Numbered from the stretch's first letter, positions 1 to 6,661 are shown. The stretch: DNA of 6,723 nt from Bacteroidales bacterium (GCA_021107975.1 JAIORT010000831.1:1-6723), one strand, 5' to 3'. Translations and numbers: made by a program. Notes: a model not told the origin generated them from the letters alone.

Positions 1-991
1 TCAGGATATTATCATCATAATCCAGAATTGTTTGTTGAATAAATTGCGAACTTAATTTTACTGATCCAATATTAAAATCCAATCCAACTAAGTAATGCAA
101 ATAATCTTTCTGAACATTTCCATCCGGCTGCAAAGCGTCTTCGGTCTGAAAATATTTGCCGTTATAATATGCAGCTTCTCCTCGCAAGATTACACCTTTG
201 ATGTCAGAACTGAATGATCCGCCTCCAATTGTCAAGCGGTGATGTTGTGGGGTGATATTTAAGCCCAGAAGTCCGGATTGCATGGTAGCTGTATCAAGCC
301 CAAATTGCTTTTGAATATGTAAAGTCGGATTATCATCCCAGGTGTAGGCTCCCATTAACTCAAAATCAATTGCTGAATAAAGTGCGGTATATTTTAAAAA
401 TATCTCACTGTTTTCAAGACTTGGTGTTATTTTTTCTTTGGAAAGGTCCCAGGTGGGAGGTGCCGGAAAATCAGGCTGAACATACCAGATCGAACCTGGT
501 TGGGGTCTTTCTGTCGGGGCGAACACAGGAACCCAGATAGCTTCAAAGGTACTGTTGCCAACGTAGTAATCTATTTTTGTAGCAATTACGCCTATTCTTA
601 TTTCATCAAAATCGGGTAAAAGAAATTCCGTTAAATTCAAAGGCGAAACAATATCGGTAATAAAAACCCCATCGGCTTTTCCCCACACCACTTGCTGCCT
701 TCCTATTCGAATATCAAAATTCTTAAAATACAAATCTAAGTAAAGCTCCCTCATCCTGAAATCAAGGCTGTCAGAATTATATAAATAAACCATTGGATTT
801 GCCTTGAAAGCAACCTTATCGCCCATTTTTTCAAAGTTCAGGTTAAGGGTTTGCTGAATAATTCCAAAATTGCCGTTATCATATAAAACACCTTCATAAG
901 TTCTGGCAAAACCATTTATGTCAACATTTTGAGCTATTGAAAATTGACTCGCCATTAAAAGCAATATTAGTACTAATCCTTTTGTTTTCAT
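1..991 (-). CDS. DUF1302-like outer-membrane beta-barrel protein (partial, C-terminus outside window)
   Basis: The frame opens with ATG at 991 and stays open for 330 codons to the window's left edge, so the C-terminus is missing. Residues 1-20 form a signal peptide (Lys-rich start, Leu/Ile core, cleavage expected after SIA before QNVDING). The mature part alternates polar and hydrophobic residues, with many Tyr and Asn, as in outer-membrane strands. Residues 94-119 carry IRIGRQQVVWGKADG followed by a D-x-x-x-P-L-N segment. That GRQ...WG...D...P pattern is what I associate with DUF1302-type proteins, which are often encoded beside RND exporters. The start is supported by an unusually good Shine-Dalgarno sequence (AAGGAG, 6 nt before ATG). 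It is the last visible gene of the RND/LolA-like cluster and probably supplies the outer-membrane end of that route. Membership in another porin-like family is possible. The barrel and the role are inferred from sequence character and context. Confidence 0.75.
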   Translation of the reverse strand, partial: MKTKGLVLILLLMASQFSIAQNVDINGFARTYEGVLYDNGNFGIIQQTLNLNFEKMGDKVAFKANPMVYLYNSDSLDFRMRELYLDLYFKNFDIRIGRQQVVWGKADGVFITDIVSPLNLTEFLLPDFDEIRIGVIATKIDYYVGNSTFEAIWVPVFAPTERPQPGSIWYVQPDFPAPPTWDLSKEKITPSLENSEIFLKYTALYSAIDFELMGAYTWDDNPTLHIQKQFGLDTATMQSGLLGLNITPQHHRLTIGGGSFSSDIKGVILRGEAAYYNGKYFQTEDALQPDGNVQKDYLHYLVGLDFNIGSVKLSSQFIQQTILDYDDNIL

Positions 992-997
992 TTTTAT

Positions 998-1003
998 CTC
1001 CTT
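998..1003 (-). promoter_or_regulatory. Strong Shine-Dalgarno sequence before the DUF1302-like gene
   Basis: Read on the minus strand, AAGGAG (within AGAAGGAG) stands 6 nt before the ATG at 991. It decides the start of the outer-membrane gene. The other starts in this window have only A-rich leaders such as AUAAAG or AUAAAAA, the usual situation in Bacteroidota, so this gene may be translated more strongly than its upstream partners. Confidence 0.7.
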
Positions 1004-1015
1004 CTTAAATTGCAA

Positions 1016-1096
1016 ATTGTTAGTTGCATATCGTTTTTCAATATTCGTAATTTGTCATTCGTAAATCGTAAATCGTCATTCGTAAATCGATATTCC
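1016..1096. repeat. Short degenerate direct repeats in the gap between LolA-like and DUF1302-like genes
   Basis: The 105-bp gap between the two genes holds a cluster of related short words. GTCATTCGTAAATCG occurs twice without mismatch, at 1054-1068 and 1075-1089 (period 21 bp). Partial versions (ATTCGTAA near 1043, CGTAAATCGT between the two copies) surround them. I see no open frame, no promoter match and no hairpin terminator here. It looks like a low-complexity intergenic repeat; any function is unknown. It separates two genes that otherwise look like one operon. Confidence 0.6.
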
Positions 1097-1879
1097 CTAC
1101 ATCCCTCTCATCATCATCCGTTCTGTGAATTTGGAATCTGAAATTCCGGTGTTGATTTTGATGTCACTTAAAACCATCTTTGTTTTATGATCTTTCTGAA
1201 CATTATGCATTTCCGAATTTGTTATGATTATAAAGCCTGATATTTTTTCGAATTTTTTAATATGAAGGGTTTTAAGCAAGTCTTCATCTTCGTCATAAAA
1301 TTCCTTTTTTAAACCGATGAAGCTGTCTTTCCTGATCCAGGTAATGGTTTTGGTGTACATATAATCTTCGTCTTTCGGGGTGCTTTCCACCACATAATAA
1401 GCAACACCGTCAATAGTCTCCTCACGCAGCAGTTTATGTGTATCATCATCAAGTTTGCGATCCCCCAGATCGTCATAAGTAAAATCGGATCCCATAAAAT
1501 AATCGCTTTTGCTGTCGCTTGATATACGTTTGGTTTTTTTCAATGCCGGTAAGTAAATCCACTGGTCATCGCTCTTGCTTTCATCATCATAGGTCCAATT
1601 CATGAATGAAGTGTTTTTGACATCTGCCGGTGACTGGAAGAACATGATGCTTTTTTCCATATCACCCATATCCTTTGTGAATTGTTTGATCTTTCTAATC
1701 CTTTCCTTTCCACTTTTATTGATTAAAGTCATTGTTAAGTTAGAAGTCTGATCATCGCCTTCAGCGCGATTGTAAACCTTTTCGATAATATCTCTTGCTG
1801 TCATTTCCTGAGCTATTGTCTGATAGCTAATTGAAATGATTATTGCGATAACTGATACTAAGATTTTTAAGTTTTTCAT
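1097..1879 (-). CDS. Periplasmic LolA-like protein (outer membrane lipoprotein-sorting protein family, TP_0789 type)
   Basis: A 260-residue protein with a signal peptide at 1-23 (MKNLKILVSVIAIIISISYQ, then TIA before QEM). It has an Ala before the likely cleavage point and no lipobox Cys, so a soluble periplasmic protein is expected. Residues 107-138 contain W-IYLPALKKTKRIS followed by K-SDYFMGSDFTYDDL, the signature I recognise from the LolA-like family typified by Treponema pallidum TP_0789. Members have a half-barrel fold with a hydrophobic cavity and are thought to carry lipids or lipid-modified molecules. Length is normal and no frameshift is visible. The Met-rich tail (ERMMMRGM) looks natural but is slightly odd. 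The start lies only 3 bp after the RND stop codon, with an A-rich leader, so translation is probably coupled. In this setting it most likely shuttles the RND substrate through the periplasm. It need not be true LolA, because no LolCDE genes are nearby. Confidence 0.85.
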   Translation of the reverse strand: MKNLKILVSVIAIIISISYQTIAQEMTARDIIEKVYNRAEGDDQTSNLTMTLINKSGKERIRKIKQFTKDMGDMEKSIMFFQSPADVKNTSFMNWTYDDESKSDDQWIYLPALKKTKRISSDSKSDYFMGSDFTYDDLGDRKLDDDTHKLLREETIDGVAYYVVESTPKDEDYMYTKTITWIRKDSFIGLKKEFYDEDEDLLKTLHIKKFEKISGFIIITNSEMHNVQKDHKTKMVLSDIKINTGISDSKFTERMMMRGM

Positions 1880-1882
1880 TTT

Positions 1883-4207
1883 TTATAGATTTTTTGTTAA
1901 TACTTTATTTTTCTTTTTTCTAAAATATACATTTGAAATTTTTAATAAAACAAGCATAATAGTTACTGTTCCAACAAAACTTGTAAACATATTGAGCGAT
2001 ACTAATGCTCCAAGCTCCCTGTTTGGTGGGAATACTGAAAATAGCAGAACCATAAATCCTGCAATTACCACAATTGCATTATAACTGATTGCTCTGCCCG
2101 AATGTGCCATTGTTATTTGTGCAACAAGCAATTTGTTATCTGTTTTTGATGCATTAATTCTATATTGTTCAATGAAATGTACTGCGTAATCAATTCCGAT
2201 ACCTATGGCAATACTTGAAAGCAATGCTGTTGTAGTACTTAACGGAATATTTAGAAATCCCATGATCCCAAAGCTGATGAGGGCTGTAACTACAATCGGT
2301 ATAGCCCCGATTAATCCAATCTTGAAGTTTTTAAACATAATTCCCAATAGAATAATTACAATAATCAACGACAGGATCAGGCTCATTATTTGCCCTTCGA
2401 GGATCAGGTCGGCAAAAACCAATCCCTTGTAACCACTGCCTGCGTAGTTGATCGTAATGCCTTTTTCCTTAAAGTCATCCTTATAGTTGTTTATTACTTC
2501 CAAAGCTGAATTAATAGCTTTGGAATTATCACTTTTAAGCTGGAAATTCACATTCAGTTTTGAGTAGTCATAGTCAACAACCTTATTCAGGTTTTCCGGA
2601 TCGCCCGACATTTCGTAAAGCAACAAGTATTGAGCGACCATATTTTTACTTTCGGGAATGGTATTAAACTCTTCTTTGTCGGCATTCATTACTTTATTCA
2701 TCCTGTTCACATAATCAGTAAGTGAAAATGAATTTCCAACAACCTCCAGGTCATTAACAACTGTCTTTTGCATTTTATCAACCAACTTCAACACTTCAGG
2801 CTCTTTGAAAACATCTTTGTTTTCTTCCCCGGCATCCAAAACAAGATTAAGTGTGGTTGTGCCTCCAAAATGTTCATTGATAAACTTATCAGTGAGTACG
2901 ATGTCGCTGTCTTTTTCAAATTTATCAAGGAAACTGGAGTTAATCCATATTTTCTGCATTCCAACAATTGACAGAATAATAATAGCAGCAGTAGCAAATA
3001 TGGAAACACTTTTTCGTTTTAGTACTTTTTTGGCAAAACTATAAGCCAGGTTAGTCTCTTTGTCAGATTCGCTTTTGGCAGTCTTTTTAACTCTTGGTAA
3101 TCCAAAAATCATTATACCTGCCGGAATTAATACCAAAGAAAATACCATTGCCATCAATACTCCAAAAGCAGTAAAAATCCCGAAATATTTAATCGGATAA
3201 ACCTGCGATGTTAGTAAGGAAATGAAGCCGACTGCGGTTGTTATGGAAGTCATTACTACAGGTTTCCACATATTTTGAATCATATCAACTGTAGCTTCTT
3301 TTTTTGTAGCATTCGGGTTTTTCCGCAGAAACAGTTGTAAATGACTGTATAAGTGTATTCCGTCGGCAACCCCAATAGCAATAAGCATGACAGGGATCAT
3401 AGTGGAAACAGCGTATATGGGGACATTAATTAGTGCCATCAATCCAAATACCCACAGAACACTGAAAAAAACAACCATCATTGTGAGTATGGTGCTTTTT
3501 ACACTTCTGAGCATAAAAAATAAAACAATGGTTATTACAAGCAGTACAATCGGTACCATTTTTTTCATGTCGGCAGGGCCAAGAAGTGTCATAGTACCCT
3601 CAACAATTGGTCTGCCTGCAACATGAATTTTAATATTTTCGGTTTGGAATGAAGCTGTTAGTTCAAGTATTTCCTCATAAAATTCCTGAGTAAAAACATC
3701 ATCTTTAATTTCAGCAATTATTACAGTTACCGTTTCATCAAACGAAACTAAACGACCAAAAGTCATTTCGTTATTTTCAACATTGCGCTTTAGTTCATTT
3801 AATTTTTCTTCAGACTTAGGTACTCGTTTATAAAAAGCTTTTACATCCATATCGTCTTCAGTACCAATAATATTATCGGCAGTAAAAAGAGACGTTACAT
3901 CAGCTTTTTCAATTTCGTCCATTTTTTGCAATCTCTTAGTAAGCTGTTTTAAGGTATCTAAAGTTGCAGTATTAAAAATCCCTTTCTGATTCTCAATGGC
4001 TACGATTATTCCATCATTAATTCCAAACCATTCTTCGGCTTGGTCGCTGTAAACAAATGCAGGATGGTCTTGTGGCATATACTCATCAAGGTCAGTTTCC
4101 ATTCTTGAGTTTTCTTTCATTTGCATGAAAAGTATAGCACTAATTATTATAGTTACCGCAACAATAATCCAGGGAACGCTTAAAAGTTTCTTTAATAATT
4201 TTTCCAT
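1883..4207 (-). CDS. RND superfamily transporter, MMPL family (inner membrane)
   Basis: A 774-residue membrane protein with the duplicated RND layout. TM1 is near 11-30, a large periplasmic domain spans about 31-212, and five helices cover about 216-370. TM7 is near 401-420, a second periplasmic domain spans about 421-602, and a final helix bundle covers 605-757, followed by a Lys-rich cytoplasmic tail. Each half holds the MMPL-type acidic motif in its fourth helix: IGVADGIHLYSH with D282, and the classic GIGIDYAVHF with D673. These are candidate proton-relay residues. At under 800 residues it is shorter than the AcrB/HAE1 class and fits the MMPL/COG1033 'predicted exporter' group, which includes lipid and hopanoid transporters. 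No membrane-fusion protein or TolC gene is adjacent; a LolA-like protein and a barrel protein follow instead, arguing for lipid-like cargo rather than multidrug efflux. The direction of transport is not shown by sequence. The ATG at 4207 precedes TM1 correctly; its leader (AUAAAG) is weak. Confidence 0.93.
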   Translation of the reverse strand: MEKLLKKLLSVPWIIVAVTIIISAILFMQMKENSRMETDLDEYMPQDHPAFVYSDQAEEWFGINDGIIVAIENQKGIFNTATLDTLKQLTKRLQKMDEIEKADVTSLFTADNIIGTEDDMDVKAFYKRVPKSEEKLNELKRNVENNEMTFGRLVSFDETVTVIIAEIKDDVFTQEFYEEILELTASFQTENIKIHVAGRPIVEGTMTLLGPADMKKMVPIVLLVITIVLFFMLRSVKSTILTMMVVFFSVLWVFGLMALINVPIYAVSTMIPVMLIAIGVADGIHLYSHLQLFLRKNPNATKKEATVDMIQNMWKPVVMTSITTAVGFISLLTSQVYPIKYFGIFTAFGVLMAMVFSLVLIPAGIMIFGLPRVKKTAKSESDKETNLAYSFAKKVLKRKSVSIFATAAIIILSIVGMQKIWINSSFLDKFEKDSDIVLTDKFINEHFGGTTTLNLVLDAGEENKDVFKEPEVLKLVDKMQKTVVNDLEVVGNSFSLTDYVNRMNKVMNADKEEFNTIPESKNMVAQYLLLYEMSGDPENLNKVVDYDYSKLNVNFQLKSDNSKAINSALEVINNYKDDFKEKGITINYAGSGYKGLVFADLILEGQIMSLILSLIIVIILLGIMFKNFKIGLIGAIPIVVTALISFGIMGFLNIPLSTTTALLSSIAIGIGIDYAVHFIEQYRINASKTDNKLLVAQITMAHSGRAISYNAIVVIAGFMVLLFSVFPPNRELGALVSLNMFTSFVGTVTIMLVLLKISNVYFRKKKNKVLTKNL

Positions 4208-4215
4208 CTTTATTT

Positions 4216-4239
4216 GTGTTAATTAATATTCACTAACTT
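4216..4239. promoter_or_regulatory. Putative TetR operator upstream of the RND gene
   Basis: This 24-bp stretch matches the palindrome in the tetR promoter (4926-4949) at 20 of 24 positions. The AATATT core and the ACTAACTT arm are intact; the other arm is degenerate (GTGTTAAT instead of AAGTTAGT). It ends 9 bp upstream of the RND ATG, so bound repressor would block transcript initiation or early elongation. No TAnnTTTG element is found on the minus strand here. That the neighbouring TetR protein binds this site is inferred. Confidence 0.65.
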
Positions 4240-4248
4240 TGATTTGCT

Positions 4249-4275
4249 AAAAAAACTCACTTTTTATGAAGTGAG
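4249..4275 (-). terminator. Rho-independent-type terminator or attenuator after tetR
   Basis: On the minus strand, CTCACTT and AAGTGAG pair over 7 bp around a 6-nt loop and are followed directly by seven T residues. A second small hairpin (GCTTC/GAAGC, 5-nt loop, 4277-4291) sits just before it. The position, 36 bp after the tetR stop codon, suits termination of the tetR transcript. The stem is modest in GC, so readthrough into the RND gene is plausible and it could act as an attenuator. Confidence 0.65.
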
Positions 4276-4310
4276 CGCTTCGTATTGAAGCAATGCCTGT
4301 TAAAGCAATT

Positions 4311-4889
4311 TTATTTTATGATTAATAATTTTAATGAATCAAAAAGTTTCTTTCCTTCTTTGGGTAGATTAAAAGAATATGCCGAGAACTGCCATTTTTT
4401 TACAAAAAGTCGCAAGCTACCCATGATTACTGTAGAAAGATATTTTGCATCAATATCGGTGCGCAGTTCACCGTTTTTTTGTCCATTGATTATTATTGTT
4501 GTTAAGATTTTATCATTTTTATTAATAATCTCGGAAATTTTATCAATTAGTATTGTCTCGTTTCTGAATATTTCTTCGGAAAAAATTACCGATATTAGTG
4601 ATGGCGTAGCTGAAAAAGCAGCAAAATGCATTGTGAACAGGTGTTCAATTTTATCTATTACATTATCATCATTGTTCAATTCATAACTAAATATTTGTTC
4701 ACTATTACTTTTGAATAACTCAAGTATGGCAATCAGAATCTGAATTTTATTATCAAAATGTCTATAAATAGCAGGCTCTGTAATATCGATTTTTTTTGCC
4801 AGGTTTTTGATTGTCAGCCCCTGTATCCCTTTTTTGGTAATTAGCTCTAAGGCAGCTTCAACTATTTCCTTTTGTCTTTCTGTTTGCAT
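4311..4889 (-). CDS. TetR/AcrR family transcriptional repressor
   Basis: A 192-residue protein, typical TetR length. The N-terminal DNA-binding domain covers about residues 3-48: RQKEIVEAALELI forms helix 1, and the helix-turn-helix spans about 26-45 (TIKNLAKKIDITEPAIYRHF), ending in the family's YRHF-x-NK pattern. The rest, about 50-192, is a helical ligand-binding and dimer domain without recognisable ligand residues. An in-frame TTG three codons upstream (4898) could extend it by MIK, but ATG at 4889 is preferred: it is a normal codon and the helix begins right after it. It lies immediately upstream of the RND cluster in the same orientation. A palindrome lies in its own promoter and a related one before the RND gene, so it probably represses both itself and the transport genes and is released by a ligand, perhaps the exported molecule. 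The inducer cannot be read from the sequence. Confidence 0.93.
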   Translation of the reverse strand: MQTERQKEIVEAALELITKKGIQGLTIKNLAKKIDITEPAIYRHFDNKIQILIAILELFKSNSEQIFSYELNNDDNVIDKIEHLFTMHFAAFSATPSLISVIFSEEIFRNETILIDKISEIINKNDKILTTIIINGQKNGELRTDIDAKYLSTVIMGSLRLFVKKWQFSAYSFNLPKEGKKLFDSLKLLIIK

Positions 4890-4923
4890 CTTTATCAAAA
4901 TAATTTTATTAATTAATTTGCGG

Positions 4924-4954
4924 CAAAGTTAGTTAATATTTACTAACTTCCAAA
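4924..4954 (-). promoter_or_regulatory. Bacteroidota-type promoter of tetR
   Basis: On the minus strand TTTG (4951-4954) is followed after exactly 19 bp by TAACTTTG (4924-4931). This matches the known Bacteroidota primary sigma factor consensus (TTTG near -33 and TAnnTTTG near -7). Transcription would start near 4917, giving a leader of roughly 28 nt before the tetR ATG. AT-rich DNA lies just upstream (4955-4985). The operator palindrome fills the spacer and overlaps the -7 element. Confidence 0.75.
4926..4949. promoter_or_regulatory. Palindromic TetR operator in the tetR promoter
   Basis: Outer arms AAGTTAGT and ACTAACTT flank an AATATT core, with one non-pairing base on each side of the core. 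The 24 bp are palindromic at 22 positions. It covers the spacer and most of the -7 element of the tetR promoter, the classic place for an autorepressor. A related copy lies at 4216-4239 before the RND gene. Confidence 0.78.
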
Positions 4955-5272
4955 TAATTTTACAATTTTATTTATTTTTATTTAAAGAGGCGAGAGTATG
5001 TGTCTGACAGAAAAGACATTACGCTAAGTTTGGCAGGTAAACTCCTGTTTTTACTTCCAGGAGTAGCCCTGATATATCACCAGGTTTTTACTAAGCAATA
5101 TTTTGTTGACAAAGGGGAATTTTTGCACAGTCTGACGGTTTGCAGCTATGGCACGTGGACATTCGCAACTCAAATTTATATTGATTTCTAATCATTTTAT
5201 GTTTCCAATTATTTTCTTGATGACCCAAATGCTGCCATGTGCTATGAGGTGCTTTTGTGCCCTGTGTAATCT
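4955..5272. other. Intergenic region without a convincing gene
   Basis: About 320 bp between the tetR promoter and the 3' end of the FG-GAP gene. The first 30 bp are almost pure A/T. From about 4985 the composition becomes less AT-rich (about 47% GC over 5101-5160). A GTG-started plus-strand frame (5000-5191, 63 codons) has an AAAGAGG upstream and a hydrophobic stretch (LAGKLLFLLPGVALIY). An overlapping ATG at 4998 gives only nine codons. I do not recognise the product and do not call it a gene. A hairpin with ACTCCTG/CAGGAGT arms (7 bp, 10-nt loop) lies at 5041-5064. Near 5231-5266 the DNA consists of repeated G/T-rich words (GTGCTATG, GGTGCTT, GTGCC). No clear terminator for the FG-GAP gene is seen. 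Confidence 0.5.
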
Positions 5273-6661
5273 CTATTTTATTATCAATTTCTCTCTGATT
5301 ATAATTTCATTTGAGATCACTTCAATAATGTAAATTCCTTGCTGGAGCATAGAAACATCAATTTTATTAGACATTGGATTTTTATGCAATACTCTTTGTC
5401 CGATTTTATTATAAAAATTTACATCATTTATAAATGTCCCATTTTTGCTTGAAATACAAAGCTCCTTTTTTGCAGGATTTGGGTAAATTGAAATATTGTT
5501 TTGTTTTAAGGTTTCAATTCCGGTAATTGTGAGATTTTCATACCAGGCAATTTTATTATCTGCGTATGAAGCCGAGAGCACATCATTATCACCGTCGCCG
5601 TCAATATCACAGGCGAAAACTGATTCTGGATAATCAGCCGAGGTCGTAATGATTTGCTCAGGGCCGAAAGTCCCGTTTCCGTCAGTGTTTTCGTACCATG
5701 CAATTCTATCATAATGATAGTCAGCCGAGAGCACATCATTATCACCATCATTATCCAAATCGCAGGCATAAACCGAAAGTTTACCACCAACCGGGTCGGT
5801 AATAATTATTTGCTCCTCACCGAAAGCACCATCATCAAGGTTTTCATACCAGGCAATTTTAGCATCATCCCAACAAGCAGAGAGTACATCATTATCGCCG
5901 TCACCATCTATGTCGCAGGCATAAACAGCAATTGCATGTCCGGCTATAGTTGTAATGACCTGCTCCTCGCCGAAATTTCCTGCTCCGTCTGTATTTTCGT
6001 ACCAGGCAATTATATTATTAGCATGTGAAGACGAGAGTACATCATTATCACCGTCGCCGTCAATATCGCAGGCATAAACCGAAGTTGCATGAGGTGCATA
6101 AGCAATAATTTGTTGTTCCCCAAAAGTTCCGTTTCCATCGGTATTTTCATACCAGGCAATTTTACTATCATTAAAAGAAGCCGAGAGTACATCATTGTCT
6201 CCGTCACCATCAATATCGCAAGCATATACCGTACGGGCATAATTTAGCTGGTCTGTGATGATATGGAAGGAGCCGAAATTTCCGTTTCCATCGGTGTTTT
6301 CGTACCAGGTGATTTTATCAGAAGCTGCCGAGAGTACATCAATGTCCCCATCACCATCTATATCGGAGGCATAAACCGAAAATGCACCAACAGCTATGTC
6401 TGAAATAATTTGCTGTTCACCAAAAGTTCCATTTCCATCTGTATTTTCATACCAGGCAATTTTGTCATCTTCCTGTGAAGAAGACAATACATCAAAATCA
6501 CCATCTCCATCTATATCACAGGCATAAACAGAATTTGCCCCGGTAGCCGTGGTTGTAATAATTTCCTGTGAGCCAAAAGTTGTTTGTGCATTACTTGTTG
6601 ATATGCCGAATGTGCATAGCAGAATAATTAATACAGATAATTTTAATAATCTTGTTTTCAT
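5273..6661 (-). CDS. Secreted FG-GAP/VCBS repeat protein with T9SS type A sorting domain
   Basis: A 462-residue protein. Residues 1-26 are a signal peptide ending SNAQ. Seven repeats of 49-51 residues follow, each with VYACDIDGDGDxDVLS, then KIAWYENTDGNG, then FG-x-x-QII. The Asp loops begin near residues 49, 100, 149, 199, 250, 301 and 352. Loops of this DxDxDG type bind calcium in FG-GAP/integrin-like and VCBS proteins, and seven copies would close one seven-bladed propeller. From about 380 a type IX secretion C-terminal domain follows: GIETL, then ISIYPNPAKKEL with YPNP at 393-396, a middle strand around IGQRV, and an ending GIYIIEV...REKLIIK. The protein is therefore expected to be exported by SecYEG, moved across the outer membrane by T9SS, and released or anchored at the surface. 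No enzymatic domain is visible; adhesion or ligand binding is the usual guess. ATG at 6661 directly precedes the signal peptide. I see no clear promoter in the 62 bp upstream, and no link to the RND locus. Confidence 0.9.
   Translation of the reverse strand: MKTRLLKLSVLIILLCTFGISTSNAQTTFGSQEIITTTATGANSVYACDIDGDGDFDVLSSSQEDDKIAWYENTDGNGTFGEQQIISDIAVGAFSVYASDIDGDGDIDVLSAASDKITWYENTDGNGNFGSFHIITDQLNYARTVYACDIDGDGDNDVLSASFNDSKIAWYENTDGNGTFGEQQIIAYAPHATSVYACDIDGDGDNDVLSSSHANNIIAWYENTDGAGNFGEEQVITTIAGHAIAVYACDIDGDGDNDVLSACWDDAKIAWYENLDDGAFGEEQIIITDPVGGKLSVYACDLDNDGDNDVLSADYHYDRIAWYENTDGNGTFGPEQIITTSADYPESVFACDIDGDGDNDVLSASYADNKIAWYENLTITGIETLKQNNISIYPNPAKKELCISSKNGTFINDVNFYNKIGQRVLHKNPMSNKIDVSMLQQGIYIIEVISNEIIIREKLIIK
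5531..6580 (-). repeat. Seven tandem ~150-bp coding repeats (propeller blades)
   Basis: The seven blades are also similar at DNA level: phrases such as GAGAGTACATCATTATC and CAGGCATAAAC recur on the plus strand at spacings of 147-153 bp. Blade 5 lacks the TDGNG turn (it reads ENLDDGAFG), and blade 6 has DLDNDGDND in place of DIDGDGDND. Such repeats can gain or lose units by recombination and can collapse in short-read assemblies. Confidence 0.8.

Noticed and set aside
1016..1096. CRISPR-like array
   Set aside because: Repeats are too short (15 bp) and only two are perfect, spacers would be 6 bp, and no cas genes are present.
1883..4207. AcrB-type multidrug efflux pump
   Set aside because: It is under 800 residues, carries MMPL-type motifs, and lacks an adjacent membrane-fusion protein or TolC-like channel.
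4213..4241. Plus-strand TTTG-N17-TAACTTTG resembling a promoter pointing towards the tetR 3' end
   Set aside because: The TAACTTTG comes from the operator arm itself, the spacing is short, and there is no gene downstream on that strand. An antisense RNA is possible but unsupported.
4285..4686. Plus-strand open frame of 133 codons opposite tetR
   Set aside because: It lies entirely antisense to the well-supported TetR gene and its product has no recognisable domain; it is a shadow frame.
4890..4898. TTG start extending the TetR protein by three residues
   Set aside because: The ATG at 4889 is the commoner start codon, directly precedes helix 1 and leaves a normal family length.
5000..5191. 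Possible 63-residue plus-strand protein with GTG start
   Set aside because: It has a plausible leader and a hydrophobic stretch, but no recognised family and no clear promoter. Kept as an observation rather than a gene call.
5506..6240. Several open frames out of register or antisense in the FG-GAP gene
   Set aside because: They arise from the repeated, biased coding sequence of the propeller; their products are low-complexity Met/Ile-rich strings repeating with the same period.
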